From Myxococcus stipitatus (GTDB lineage: Bacteria; Myxococcota; Myxococcia; Myxococcales; Myxococcaceae): a stretch of DNA of 64,000 bases. Location: the NCBI RefSeq assembly GCF_037414475.1, contig NZ_CP147913.1:1674001-1738000 (forward strand). The letters are read 5' to 3'. The notes beneath the pieces are model-generated. The model was given only the letters and a program-made list of their open reading frames with translations, ran no database searches and was not told where the DNA came from. A program made the translations under genes and the position numbers. Of this stretch, positions 8,898 through 17,243 are shown one piece after another (position 1 is the first letter of the stretch; each line of letters starts with the position of its first letter).

Positions 8898-10322
8898 ATG
8901 GCACGTCGAGGATCCGGGCTGGGAGTCTTCTGCTGTATCGCGCTGTTCGGCTGGAGTTGTGGCGGAGTACCTCCAGGTACGGACGAGCCGCCCAGCGAGA
9001 CACAGTCGGAATCGTGGCTCCAGGAGACGTTGGAGAAAGGGGCCATGGAGGATGCCCGGGTCCGTGCCTCCACGCCTCCTGGGTCGAGCGTGGAGCTGCG
9101 GCGGTTCCAGGCCTCTCCGAGGTTCATCGAGCATGACCACCATGGCAACCGGGTCCTCCTGTCGCTCCTCACGGGAACCGCTGACTTCGGAGGTGGTCCC
9201 GTCTCCGTGCCGGGAGGCGGCAGCGGCATCGCGCTGGTGGGCTACAAGTCGAATGGCGCCGTCACCTGGTCCCGGGCCTTCGCGACCCATGGCGCGGCCG
9301 TGATTGGCCCGTCCATCGACAAGCGGAGGAACCTTGCCCTGGTGGTGGAGAAGTCGTTTCGGCCAGACATCGACTTCGGCGGAGGTCCCATCTCCGCCGC
9401 GCGTTTCGTCGTGGGCCTGGACCGGTCCGGCGGCTTCCGCTGGGTTCGCACCATCCCCGGCCAGGGCTTCTTCCAGGCGTATCAGATTGTCGCCAGCCGC
9501 TCTGGAGACATCACCATCGCGGGGGTCTACAACGGTGTCGTGGACTTCGGGCAGGGACCGCTCGCCTCGGCACCGGACACGGCCTTCGTCGCCCAGTTCT
9601 CCGCCGACGGGACGCCCCGCTGGAGCCATGTCTTCCCCGACGTGAAAGGCAGCGAGGCCACTGGGTTGGCGGTGGATGACGATGGGACGGTGTATCTGGG
9701 AGGAACCATCACCACGGCCTTCAGCGGAGATGGCAGCTACTACGGCGACTTCTTCGTCATGCGCTTCACGCCCGAGGGCACCTGGGTCTGGAACCGGCGC
9801 GTACAGGGCCCCCTGGGCAATGTGAAGAGCCTGGCCATGCATGGCAACCGGGTGGCGGTGACGGGCTTCTTCCGCGAACCCTTCTCCTTCGCGGGGCAGA
9901 CCGTGAGCCGCTCGGACGCGAGGGGTGGTGCGTTTGTCTTGAGCTACTCGACGTCGGGCGCGGAGTCCTGGGGCCTGGGCTTCGCTGGCAGGGGCCGGGC
10001 GATTGACCTGTCGTCGAAGGGCGACGTCGTGGTCGTCGGTGAGTACGTCACGGGAGACGATATCGCCGGAGTCCCGCTCCCACCGGCGCCACCGAACGGG
10101 GACGGTACGAGCAACTTCGCCGCCAGTTTCAAGAGTTCGAATGGACACCTTCGTTGGGCACGGGGGTTTCCCTCCACCGGCAGCTGGATTACCGAGGTCG
10201 ACATCGACAAGCACGGGCTGAGCAGAGTCACGGGGTACTTCTGGGGAGCCACGGACTTTGGCGATGGGCCCGTGACTCCCATTCCCCCTGTGACCGGGTT
10301 CGTGCTGGGACTCGCGCGCTGA
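8898..10322 (+). CDS. Lipoprotein with beta-propeller-like repeats
   Basis: 474 residues. The N terminus (ARRGSGLGVFCCIALFGWSC) is a probable lipoprotein signal ending at GWSC-G. The body is built of about six or seven repeats on the pattern DFGxGPxxx...FVxxxxxxGxxxWxxxF, for example DFGGGPISAARFVVGLDRSG and DFGQGPLASAPDTAFVAQF, which suggest a beta-propeller. It resembles the SBBP/delta-type repeat lipoproteins common in myxobacteria. ATG 8898 is preceded by AAAGGGG; longer open frame upstream is shadow over the Cfr-like gene. Function unknown; outer-membrane or surface location is inferred from the signal. Confidence 0.75.
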   Translation: MARRGSGLGVFCCIALFGWSCGGVPPGTDEPPSETQSESWLQETLEKGAMEDARVRASTPPGSSVELRRFQASPRFIEHDHHGNRVLLSLLTGTADFGGGPVSVPGGGSGIALVGYKSNGAVTWSRAFATHGAAVIGPSIDKRRNLALVVEKSFRPDIDFGGGPISAARFVVGLDRSGGFRWVRTIPGQGFFQAYQIVASRSGDITIAGVYNGVVDFGQGPLASAPDTAFVAQFSADGTPRWSHVFPDVKGSEATGLAVDDDGTVYLGGTITTAFSGDGSYYGDFFVMRFTPEGTWVWNRRVQGPLGNVKSLAMHGNRVAVTGFFREPFSFAGQTVSRSDARGGAFVLSYSTSGAESWGLGFAGRGRAIDLSSKGDVVVVGEYVTGDDIAGVPLPPAPPNGDGTSNFAASFKSSNGHLRWARGFPSTGSWITEVDIDKHGLSRVTGYFWGATDFGDGPVTPIPPVTGFVLGLAR

Positions 10323-10327
10323 CGCAG

Positions 10328-11521
10328 GTGGAGAGCAAGCCTCGCGGAGAAGCGGAGGACCCGGCCCGGGAGAAGGTTCCGCTATGCTTTCCCCGAACCG
10401 TGACGCAGCGCCATCCAGCCCCAGATTCCGGAACGCCCCCGACCGAGCCTCGTGGCGGCACGCTGTATGTCCAAGCCACGGAGGAGACCGAGCCGATCCT
10501 GAAACGCCGGGGTGCTGGAGGGTCTCGTGTCTCCACGGTGCTCACCGCCTTGCTGGCGGCCGCGGGCCTCGCGCTGCCGGGCGTGGTGGTCCTCCTCAGC
10601 GGGACCACACCACCTCCCGTGAGTCAGGAACCCGCGAAGGAGGAACCCCACCCACGAGCAGCGGACACCGCACCCGTCGCCTCGCCCTCCGAACAGAGCC
10701 CACCGCCACAGAGCCCACCGTCGCGCGCCACGGAGCCCTCTTCTCCGCCACCCAAGCCCCCTTCCCTGCCCCTCCTCCCGGAGCAGGTGGTCCGGATGCG
10801 AGCCCTCGTCGAGGATGAGGCCCTCCCGCCGCTGGAGCGCTCGGCGGCGGCCTTGAGCCTGCTGGATGCCCATTGGACGCGGCAGCGCTGGCGTTCGCTG
10901 GTGCGAGACGCGGAGCACATCTCCCAGTTGGGCCTGCCCATCTTCGAAGGCCGCCTTCCCGACGAGCATGCCCGTTGGACACGCATCACCGCCCTGTGGA
11001 ACCTGAAGGAGTGGGACGCGACGACCCAGGAGGGGGAGGCCTTCCTCCGGCTGTATCCAGGCAGCCTCATGGCGGGGGCGGTCGAACTCCAGCTGCGCAA
11101 CGTCGCGTACAACCGCGAATACGAACAGCAGTGCCGCAAGGACGACGCGGAGAAGATTCGCAAGGCGGAGCAGCAAGCCGCGCAGGACATCGCCGAGCGA
11201 GAGAAGCGCGGTGAGCCCACCGGCCCCATCCACCGCAAGCTGGCCCTCCTGCGCTGCTCCGTTCCGGTGTCGATGTTCCACCAAGAGGCGCTCACCGCCT
11301 GCCGGGCATTCCAGAAGGACTTCGGAGTCGGTTCGACACCAGGAGAGCTGGATGACTACCGGGATGCACGAGGAATGGAGATCCGGGCACTCGTCGGCCT
11401 GCGCCGCTACTCCGAGGCCCGGAAGGTTTTCGCCGAGTTCCTCGCGTCCGACCCAGACGGCGACCAGCGAATCAACGCGGGGGCCGTCCTCAGGAGCCTG
11501 CCTCCCGACGCGGAGGAGTGA
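10328..11521 (+). CDS. Single-pass membrane protein, hypothetical
   Basis: About 397 residues. A basic cytoplasmic stretch ending in EPILKRRGAGG precedes one membrane helix (VSTVLTALLAAAGLALPGVV). A long Pro/Ser/Glu-rich linker (PPPQSPPSRATEPSSPPPKP) and a helical C-terminal region with TPR-like repeats follow (LERSAAALSLLDAHW, YSEARKVFAEFLASDPDG). This layout is common in myxobacterial proteins coded beside ECF sigma factors or kinases, but no such partner is adjacent. Start is uncertain: GTG 10328 follows the previous stop directly, GTG 10400 is an alternative, and ATG 10384 has the best ribosome site (GGAGAAGG) but lies in another frame. A small N-terminal frameshift is therefore possible. 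Confidence 0.6.
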   Translation: MESKPRGEAEDPAREKVPLCFPRTVTQRHPAPDSGTPPTEPRGGTLYVQATEETEPILKRRGAGGSRVSTVLTALLAAAGLALPGVVVLLSGTTPPPVSQEPAKEEPHPRAADTAPVASPSEQSPPPQSPPSRATEPSSPPPKPPSLPLLPEQVVRMRALVEDEALPPLERSAAALSLLDAHWTRQRWRSLVRDAEHISQLGLPIFEGRLPDEHARWTRITALWNLKEWDATTQEGEAFLRLYPGSLMAGAVELQLRNVAYNREYEQQCRKDDAEKIRKAEQQAAQDIAEREKRGEPTGPIHRKLALLRCSVPVSMFHQEALTACRAFQKDFGVGSTPGELDDYRDARGMEIRALVGLRRYSEARKVFAEFLASDPDGDQRINAGAVLRSLPPDAEE

Positions 11522-11551
11522 CGGCACGGTCCGCTGGGCGCCGTGCCGTCA
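11519..11551. terminator. Perfect hairpin between convergent units
   Basis: TGACGGCACGG (11519-11529) and CCGTGCCGTCA (11541-11551) form an 11-pair perfect stem with an 11-base loop, starting inside the stop codon of the membrane-protein gene. A leftward remnant ends at 11563, so it can serve both strands. No U-tract is visible. Confidence 0.65.
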
Positions 11552-11562
11552 TCGTCGAAGGA

Positions 11563-11898
11563 CTACGGGGCCGCGAGCTTCGAGACGAACGAGTCCGGGT
11601 CACCGGCCTTCGCGTTGCCGTCGAAGGTCCCCGTGAAGTAGCCACCCAGGTAGATGTTCCCGTCCCCGTCCACGTTCACTCCGTTGCTGTAGACAGGCGA
11701 TGGCGCCCCCGCGTTCGTCGCCGCGTTCTGCTGCACCAACCACTGCCGGTTGCCCGACGTGTCGAACTTCGCGACGTAGGGGTGCGCCACGCTGAACGTG
11801 GTGTTCGTGGGGTTGCCCACGTCCCCCTGCCCATGGCCAGTCAGATACACACTGGTGCCGTCGAGGTCGATGAAGATGCCGGTGCCCCAGACACGGGC
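11563..11898 (-). pseudogene. SBBP beta-propeller fragment (5' truncated)
   Basis: The frame after the stop at 11899-11901 reads ARVWGTGIFIDLDGTSVYLT, then GHGQGDVGNPTNTTFSVAHP and NIYLGGYFTGTFDGNAK, ending SFVSKLAAP. These are SBBP-type repeats (Y.TG...FG and VAKFD.SGN..W patterns). Only the last two or so repeats survive; everything before about 11898 is gone, replaced by the end of the next gene. Probably the 3' relic of a long surface protein. Confidence 0.6.
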
Positions 11899-11912
11899 TC
11901 ATCCCCAGTGGC

Positions 11913-12824
11913 TCAGACCAGCACCTGCCACTGCCCTGCCGCGACCAACCCCACGCTGCGCCCGGCGAACGAACCGACGCCGTCAGGCCCGGAGCGCAGC
12001 ACGACGAACTCGTTCCGTCGTCGGCTCGGAATCTTCAGCGGGCGGAGGGCACCTCCTTCGTAGACATCGATGCCGCCCAGGTGCGCGAGGTAGACCGTCG
12101 CGCCGTCCGCGGCAATGCCCGTGTAGTCGCGCTCCTCGTCGAGCGCCGGCACCGCCTGCCATTTGTTCGCGGAGCCAATCCACACCGTCGAGTTGTCGCC
12201 AGCAATCGCGTAGCGCCCCCTCGGCAGGCGGCACACACAATTCAGACTGGAGCTGCTCGTCAGCGCCAGCCTGTGCCAGGCCTTGCCATCGAATCGCGCG
12301 CCGTGGCCATCGGACGTCACCGCGACCATATCGGCGGCGGACGGGCCCGCGATGTCTTCGATGGTCAGGTCCTCACCGTCGATCCGCAGCCGGCGCAGCG
12401 CGGTGAACCGGTCGCCGACCAGTTGGTAGACCTGCCCCACCGAACCAGCGCAGACGACATCCCGACCGAGCAGCCGCAGGCGCCGCAGTGGGCCCAGGTC
12501 CTCGACCGCGGGATTCAAGAAGCTCCGCTGCGACTGCTCGAGCTCCACGGCCGAGGTCGCCTTACGCCAGTCGAAGCGGATGACCGTTCCGTTATCCCCA
12601 AGCACGTAACCGGGTCCCTTCGCCGCCGCGTCAACCGATACGGCGGAGTCACCCGTGAAGAGGAACGACAGCTCGAGGCCGTCACGTGCGACGACGACAC
12701 GACTCTTGGGGACCTCGTCGTCATCGCCCACGGTGCAGGCGAGCACCATCACACCCGGCGCCGGGTTGGACCCTTCCTGGATGTAATCCTGCCGCTTCAA
12801 TGCCTTGGGAAACGGACGCATCAC
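11913..12824 (-). CDS. Beta-propeller-like protein, hypothetical
   Basis: 303 residues, no signal peptide and no membrane segment. The sequence contains repeated short beta-strand units ending in GxG..G or VYxAxxGG patterns (KGPGYVLGDNGTVIRFDW, ADMVAVTSDGHGARFDGKAW, GATVYLAHLGGIDVYEGGAL), in keeping with a cytoplasmic beta-propeller. Starts: GTG 12824 or the adjoining ATG 12821 (MRPFPKALKRQDYI). Family not recognised. Its stop lies about 15 bases from the truncated SBBP fragment, so the rearrangement that removed the fragment's 5' end ended close to this gene. Confidence 0.7.
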   Translation of the reverse strand: MMRPFPKALKRQDYIQEGSNPAPGVMVLACTVGDDDEVPKSRVVVARDGLELSFLFTGDSAVSVDAAAKGPGYVLGDNGTVIRFDWRKATSAVELEQSQRSFLNPAVEDLGPLRRLRLLGRDVVCAGSVGQVYQLVGDRFTALRRLRIDGEDLTIEDIAGPSAADMVAVTSDGHGARFDGKAWHRLALTSSSSLNCVCRLPRGRYAIAGDNSTVWIGSANKWQAVPALDEERDYTGIAADGATVYLAHLGGIDVYEGGALRPLKIPSRRRNEFVVLRSGPDGVGSFAGRSVGLVAAGQWQVLV

Positions 12825-13021
12825 TCAATCCTAGCGGGCAGGCCTCGGCCCGCAAGCCGACAAAGTTCGACTCAAATCGTACGTCGACATCATCCTGGCG
12901 ATGATTCGAGGGCATGACTCCACACGCCTGTGCACGAGTGCACATGGCCTGTGTGGATGTGACCAGGATGGACGTGTGTCCGCCTGTCGCATTGAGCGCA
13001 GCCATTGACATCGGAGTTGTT

Positions 13022-13440
13022 CATGAAAGCCAATCACTCGGGCGCACAGTGCTTGCCGCGGCCCTGGTTCTTGCTTCGAACGCCTCCTCGGCAACGAAAC
13101 CACGGATGGCCTCTGTGTCGTCTCTCGCGGAGCCCTCCCTGGCCTGCACGTGCATGCCAGGAGAGCTCTTGGTGGCGGCCCAGGATGCGGGGGTTCTCAT
13201 CAATGGAGGGCAGATTTCGACGTCGACCTCGGACCTGGTCGCCGCCTCGTCCCGCACCGTCGGCATCGAGAACATCCCCGCCACCCAGTACGCCCCGGGC
13301 GTCGACGTGGCCTTCGTGTTTCTGGACTCACCCGACGCCCATCTCCCCGCGGGCGACCACCGCCTGACCGCGACGGCGAAGGGGAGCACGGCTCACTGGC
13401 ACGTGGAGAGCATCACCCGGATGGTGGACCCCGTGCTGCC
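13022..13440 (+). pseudogene. Probable frameshifted secreted-protein gene
   Basis: ATG 13022 has GGAG 6 bases upstream and reads MKANHSGAQ. A signal-peptide core (VLAAALVLASNASSA) then continues only in the next frame, so a single-base shift near 13050 is likely. The second frame runs on as plausible secreted protein (LACTCMPGELLVAAQ, then TSTSDLVAASSRTVGIENIP and AGDHRLTATAKGSTAHWHVE). After about 13395 it is antisense to the convergent VCBS gene, so the natural 3' end seems lost. Family not recognised. Confidence 0.35.
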
Positions 13441-15054
13441 GGTGACGACATCCGGCCAGCCGTCTCCATTCAAGTCCCCGAAGGCGATGCCCTTGGGGGT
13501 TGCGCCAGCACTGGACTGCGTCACGGCGCCAAACGACCCGGTTCCAGCGCCAAGGAGCAGGCTCACCGCGCCATCGGAGTAGGAGTAGGGCAGCGCCAGG
13601 TCCAGTCGACCGTCGAGATTGACGTCCTCGCAGGCGATGGCTTCCGGATGACCGCTCACGTCACTTCGGACGTTCGTGGAGAAGTCCCCCGCGCCATTGC
13701 CCATGAGGACGGACAAGGCACTGCTTGGCTCGGCATGGGCCACGGCGAGGTCCAGATTGCCGTCGCCATTCCAATCCCCCACGGTGACGGCCCTGGGCGT
13801 GGAGCCGGCGAGGAAATAACCCTGGCTCACGAAACCGCCCATCCCATCGCCCACGAGCACGCTCGAGCCGGAGTTGACATCCTGGGTGATGACCGCGATG
13901 TCGAGCAGACCGTCTCGGTTGAAGTCACCGACAGCGAGCGCCTGGGGATTGCTGCGGACGGAGAAGGTCTTGGCCGGAGCAAAAGTCCCATCTCCTTGGC
14001 CCAGCCGGACGGTGACGGCGCCATTCGACAGGTTGGAGGCGGCGGCGAGGTCCGCCTTCCCATCTCGGTTGAAATCACCCGCGACGAGTCCCAAGGGGCG
14101 CAAGCCCATGGCATGGCGCACGGCCGGCCCCCACCTACCCTGGGCCCCCGCGAGGAGCAGGCTCACCTCTCCGTTGAGCTCGTGGCTGATCGCCAGGTCG
14201 TCCTTGCCGTCGCCATTGAAGTCGGCCAGGGCCACGCCATCCTCGATTCCGCTTCGCGAGGAGATGACAGGCGCCTCGAATGACCCATCTCCCTTGCCAC
14301 GCATGAAGCTCACGCTGTCGCCGTCATTGACGGAGAGGACGTCCTGCTTGCCGTCCTTGTCGAAGTCCCGGACGGCCACCCACCGTGGCCCCGTGCCAGA
14401 CGCGTAAGCCACCGCGGACTGCAAGCGCACGGGTTTCGTGCAGGTCTGAGCGCAGTGGCCCACATAGCAACCCTGGCCCGTGCCACAGCTTCCGCACGAA
14501 CCTCCGCACCCGTCATCTCCGCACACCTTGCCCGAGCAGTTGGGGGTGCACGTCGAAACACACTGCCCGGAGGACGAGCACGACAGGCCGGTGCCGCACG
14601 CCCCGCACGAACCTCCGCACCCGTCATCTCCGCACACCTTGCCCGAGCAATTGGGGGTGCACGCCGGTGTCGAACACTGTCCCGCCGACGAGCACACCAG
14701 CCCCGTGGCGCACGCCCCGCACGAGCCTCCACACCCGTCGTCTCCGCACATCTTGCCCGAACAGTTGGGAGTGCACGCGGGTGCCGCACACTGGCCGGCC
14801 GACGAACACGTCAGTCCGGCGCCACACGTCCCGCACGAACCTCCACAACCGTTGTCTCCGCAGACTCGCCCCGAACAGCGGGGAGTGCAGGTGACGGGCG
14901 GCTCCTTGGGCGGTGGGTCCGATGACTCCGTGGAGCCACAGGCCGCGAGCACCAACGCGAAGATACAGAGATAGGCGCTCTCCTTCGACGCGAAGCGCGC
15001 AGAACGAGTCGGTTGAGAGTCAGGGATGCACTGCTGCGGTCGGCTTGAGCTCAC
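13393..15054 (-). CDS. VCBS/FG-GAP lipoprotein with Cys-rich tandem repeats
   Basis: 553 residues. GTG 15054 is chosen because AGGAG lies 8 bases upstream and because it places a lipoprotein signal (YLCIFALVLAACGS, lipobox LAAC) near the N terminus; the longer open frame would bury it. Four tandem Cys-rich modules of about 37 residues follow (CTPNCSGKVCGDDGCGGSCG type). The body has about seven FG-GAP/VCBS repeats with integrin-like calcium loops (DFNGDGKDDLAI, DFNRDGKADLAA, DWNGDGNLDLAV, DLNGDGWPDVVT), which should form a beta-propeller. Probable surface-exposed binding protein; ligand unknown. Confidence 0.85.
   Translation of the reverse strand: MSSSRPQQCIPDSQPTRSARFASKESAYLCIFALVLAACGSTESSDPPPKEPPVTCTPRCSGRVCGDNGCGGSCGTCGAGLTCSSAGQCAAPACTPNCSGKMCGDDGCGGSCGACATGLVCSSAGQCSTPACTPNCSGKVCGDDGCGGSCGACGTGLSCSSSGQCVSTCTPNCSGKVCGDDGCGGSCGSCGTGQGCYVGHCAQTCTKPVRLQSAVAYASGTGPRWVAVRDFDKDGKQDVLSVNDGDSVSFMRGKGDGSFEAPVISSRSGIEDGVALADFNGDGKDDLAISHELNGEVSLLLAGAQGRWGPAVRHAMGLRPLGLVAGDFNRDGKADLAAASNLSNGAVTVRLGQGDGTFAPAKTFSVRSNPQALAVGDFNRDGLLDIAVITQDVNSGSSVLVGDGMGGFVSQGYFLAGSTPRAVTVGDWNGDGNLDLAVAHAEPSSALSVLMGNGAGDFSTNVRSDVSGHPEAIACEDVNLDGRLDLALPYSYSDGAVSLLLGAGTGSFGAVTQSSAGATPKGIAFGDLNGDGWPDVVTGSTGSTIRVMLSTCQ
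14455..14890 (-). repeat. Four tandem copies of a ~111-114 bp Cys-rich coding unit
   Basis: Inside the VCBS gene, four near-identical units encode C-x3-CSGK/R-x-C-G-D-(D/N)-GCGGSCG-x2-G/A-x-GLxCSS-x-GQC. The later copies are so alike at DNA level (stretches such as CCCGTCATCTCCGCACACCT recur) that recent duplication or gene conversion is likely, and copy number could vary between strains. Confidence 0.7.
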
Positions 15055-15661
15055 GCGGAGAACTCCTGTCCAGCACGTTTGAACCACACAGGGGTGCGGC
15101 GGTGTAGCGCAACAGCGTGTCGCGACACCAGTCGGGTCGTCATCGGGAGGCGCGGACGCCGGTCCAGGGTAGCGCGGCGCATCAGTGGCACATCCATGCA
15201 CCCTTGAACGTAAAGAAACAAAACACTCCGCAACCCAACCCACTGAATCACCTCTCTTTTCGACATGAAACACAAACAGAGAAGAGGAGATATGAGTTCG
15301 ATGGCGGCCGAGTCATCCTCGAGGAATCGAAAACACTCGCACCCAAGCGTCACGAACACGTCACGGCCAGCCCCTCCTGGCTGACTGATTTCAGGACGCC
15401 CTGGGTCTTTTCCGGACGCCCGGAGCAAGGTCACCCAAACATCTGGTTTGACAGAAGAGTTGAAGGCTCGCGTAAACCCATTTGACACTCATGCCACAGC
15501 CAGACCGCGACTTGGAAACTCCAGCCATGCAATGCCCCCGGTCCAATGGCCGGTGATCAGGACGACGGCGGACTGGCCCGTACCTTGCTCTGGAAGCGTT
15601 GGCCTCGGCGGGGCCCCGTGACCGCCGAGGCGCCCCCCACCCTGAACAAGGACACTCAATC
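15055..15661. other. Intergenic stretch with no convincing gene
   Basis: About 600 bases lie between the divergent VCBS and M57 genes. Base composition falls to roughly 50-55% GC between 15210 and 15330, unlike the flanks. Open frames exist on both strands but none has a ribosome site or recognisable protein texture. Promoters for both neighbours are expected here, but I see no clear -35/-10 pair. Confidence 0.5.
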
Positions 15662-16501
15662 ATGATGAATCACCGACACGCAGTCCTCCTCTCCGGCATC
15701 GCGCTTTGGAGCCTGGCCGGATGCGGCGGCGCGGACACCACGCAGTCGGGTGCCAAGGACGAAGAGCTGAGCCAGGGAATCACCTTCGAGGAGTTCCGTG
15801 CGCAGACGAATCAGGAGACGGAGTCGGGTCTCTTCATCGTCGACGGCGACATCGCGGTCGACGAGCAGGGGCTGCGCGACTTCTACGAGACGAGCGTCAG
15901 GAGCGGCCAACTCATCATCAACCAGGCCAACCGCGTCGACACCAAGTGGACCGACACGCAGAAGCTCAACCTCACCTACTGCGTCAGCAAGGCCACCTTC
16001 GGCACCCGCTACGCCGAGATGGTCCAAGCGATGAACGCCGCCACGGCCGCGTGGGAGGCCGCCGCCAAGGTGAACTTCGTCCACCTCAGCCAGTATGACA
16101 CCAACTGCACCTCGAGGCAGTCGAAGGTCCTCTTCGATGTGAATCAGGCGAGCAGCACGAGCCCTGGAGCCCGCGCCTTCTTCCCCAATACGGCCCGCCA
16201 GGCGCGCAACGTCATCCTCAACTCCGCCACCTGGACCGATACGACCGGCCAGTTCCCCATCGTCGGGGTCCTGCGGCACGAGCTGGGCCACGCCCTGGGC
16301 TTCCGCCACGAGCACATCCGCCCCGAGACGGGCAATAGCGATGCCTTCTGCACCGAGAACAGCAACTGGCGGGCGCTGACGACCTACGACTCCGCCTCCG
16401 TGATGCACTACCCGTGGTGCCCTGGCTCTACCGGCGATGGTTCGCTGTCGCTCTCCTCGAAGGACATCCAGGGTGCCCAAGCGGTCTACGGCGCTCCTTG
16501 A
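15662..16501 (+). CDS. M57-type secreted zinc metalloprotease (lipoprotein)
   Basis: 279 residues. A lipoprotein signal (MNHRHAVLLSGIALWSLAGC, C21) is followed by a propeptide-like segment and a metzincin-like catalytic core. The zinc site H206-E-L-G-H210 sits in VGVLRHELGHALGFRHEH, with the third histidine at H216. A Met-turn (SVMHYPW) follows, as in the HEIGH-type M57 peptidases typical of myxobacteria. The family lyses or processes extracellular protein; the specific substrate is unknown. Start ATG 15662 follows AAGGA; a second ATG is at 15665. A strong hairpin follows the stop, so the gene is monocistronic. Confidence 0.85.
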   Translation: MMNHRHAVLLSGIALWSLAGCGGADTTQSGAKDEELSQGITFEEFRAQTNQETESGLFIVDGDIAVDEQGLRDFYETSVRSGQLIINQANRVDTKWTDTQKLNLTYCVSKATFGTRYAEMVQAMNAATAAWEAAAKVNFVHLSQYDTNCTSRQSKVLFDVNQASSTSPGARAFFPNTARQARNVILNSATWTDTTGQFPIVGVLRHELGHALGFRHEHIRPETGNSDAFCTENSNWRALTTYDSASVMHYPWCPGSTGDGSLSLSSKDIQGAQAVYGAP

Positions 16502-16512
16502 GGTAACGCCGC

Positions 16513-16551
16513 GCCGCCCAGCGCTCGATGAACGCTCGAGCGCTGGGCGGC
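16513..16551 (+). terminator. Perfect 16-bp hairpin after the M57 gene
   Basis: GCCGCCCAGCGCTCGA (16513-16528) pairs perfectly with 16536-16551 around a 7-base loop. It begins 12 bases after the protease stop. There is no T-tract, but the stem is among the strongest in the window. Confidence 0.75.
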
Positions 16552-16644
16552 AGCCCACCCTGGAGCCAGCCCCTCGTCAGCAGTCTCCTGATGTCTCGTT
16601 GCGCGGGTTGATGACGCCCCCGACGGCGACAGATGGCCAGACAC

Positions 16645-16865
16645 TCAGCGCCGCGCGCGCTGCTGGCGTACTCGCTCGAGCGTGCGCGTGAAGCGCGGGA
16701 GATTCGCGGGAGAGGACTCCGCCGCCTTCTCCCCGTGGGCCGTCACCTGCTCGAGCGGGCCCCCCTCGAGCAGCGCGAGCATTCCAACATCCGTTGGAGA
16801 GTCAGGAGGGCCGCGCGCGGCGAGCCCGCGCTCCTCGAGCGCACCCAGCAGCGTGTGCCTTCTCC
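16645..16865 (-). pseudogene. C-terminal fragment of an unidentified gene
   Basis: The leftward frame ending at 16645 reads RRHTLLGALEERGLAARG, then TDVGMLALLEGGPLEQVTAH and PANLPRFTRTLERVRQQRAR, a plausible soluble C terminus. It has no start of its own and merges upstream into the lipoprotein remnant in a different frame. It may be a fusion scar of two deleted genes. No family assigned. Confidence 0.3.
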
Positions 16866-16868
16866 ATC

Positions 16869-17114
16869 GGGATTCCAATTCGAGGGTGCGCTGCCGCCAG
16901 CATTGAGGGCCGCGGGGCTCATCAGCGTGTTGCTGAAGATCTGCGGAAGGGTGCCCGCGTTGCCGCACGCATTCTGGATCGTCCCTCAGCCGAGAGCGTA
17001 TGAGTCAGCTCGCGTGGAGAGCGACTCGACTTCGGTTTCAGGGAGACTTTCCTGACCACAGCCAAAGGCGAGCGGCAGGAGCAGCAGGGGCATGAGACAG
17101 CGCAGCGACTCCAT
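16869..17114 (-). pseudogene. Lipoprotein gene with in-frame stop
   Basis: ATG 17114 begins MESLRCLMPLLLLPLAFGCG, a classic lipoprotein signal (C19), and continues ESLPETEVESLSTRADSYALG to a TGA at 16986. The same frame goes straight on as good protein sequence (GTIQNACGNAGTLPQIFSNT, then LMSPAALNAGGSAPSNWNP) before losing sense near 16869. A single nonsense change, followed by loss of the 3' part, explains the pattern. Readthrough or a sequencing error at 16986 cannot be excluded, but the 3' loss would remain. Confidence 0.55.
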
Positions 17115-17243
17115 GGAGAAGAGCTCTCGAATGGAACGGAGTATCACTGGCGCCAGAGGCATCCGCGTCCACGCCAATCCCGACGCCTCCTGGCGGTGCG
17201 TGGTGCAACGGGGTTGCAGCGGAGACACTCAATGAGGGGGGGG

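Noticed and set aside
14455..14890. Regularly spaced repeats that might suggest a CRISPR array
   Set aside because: The repeats are in-frame coding units of a Cys-rich protein; there are no unique spacers and no cas genes.
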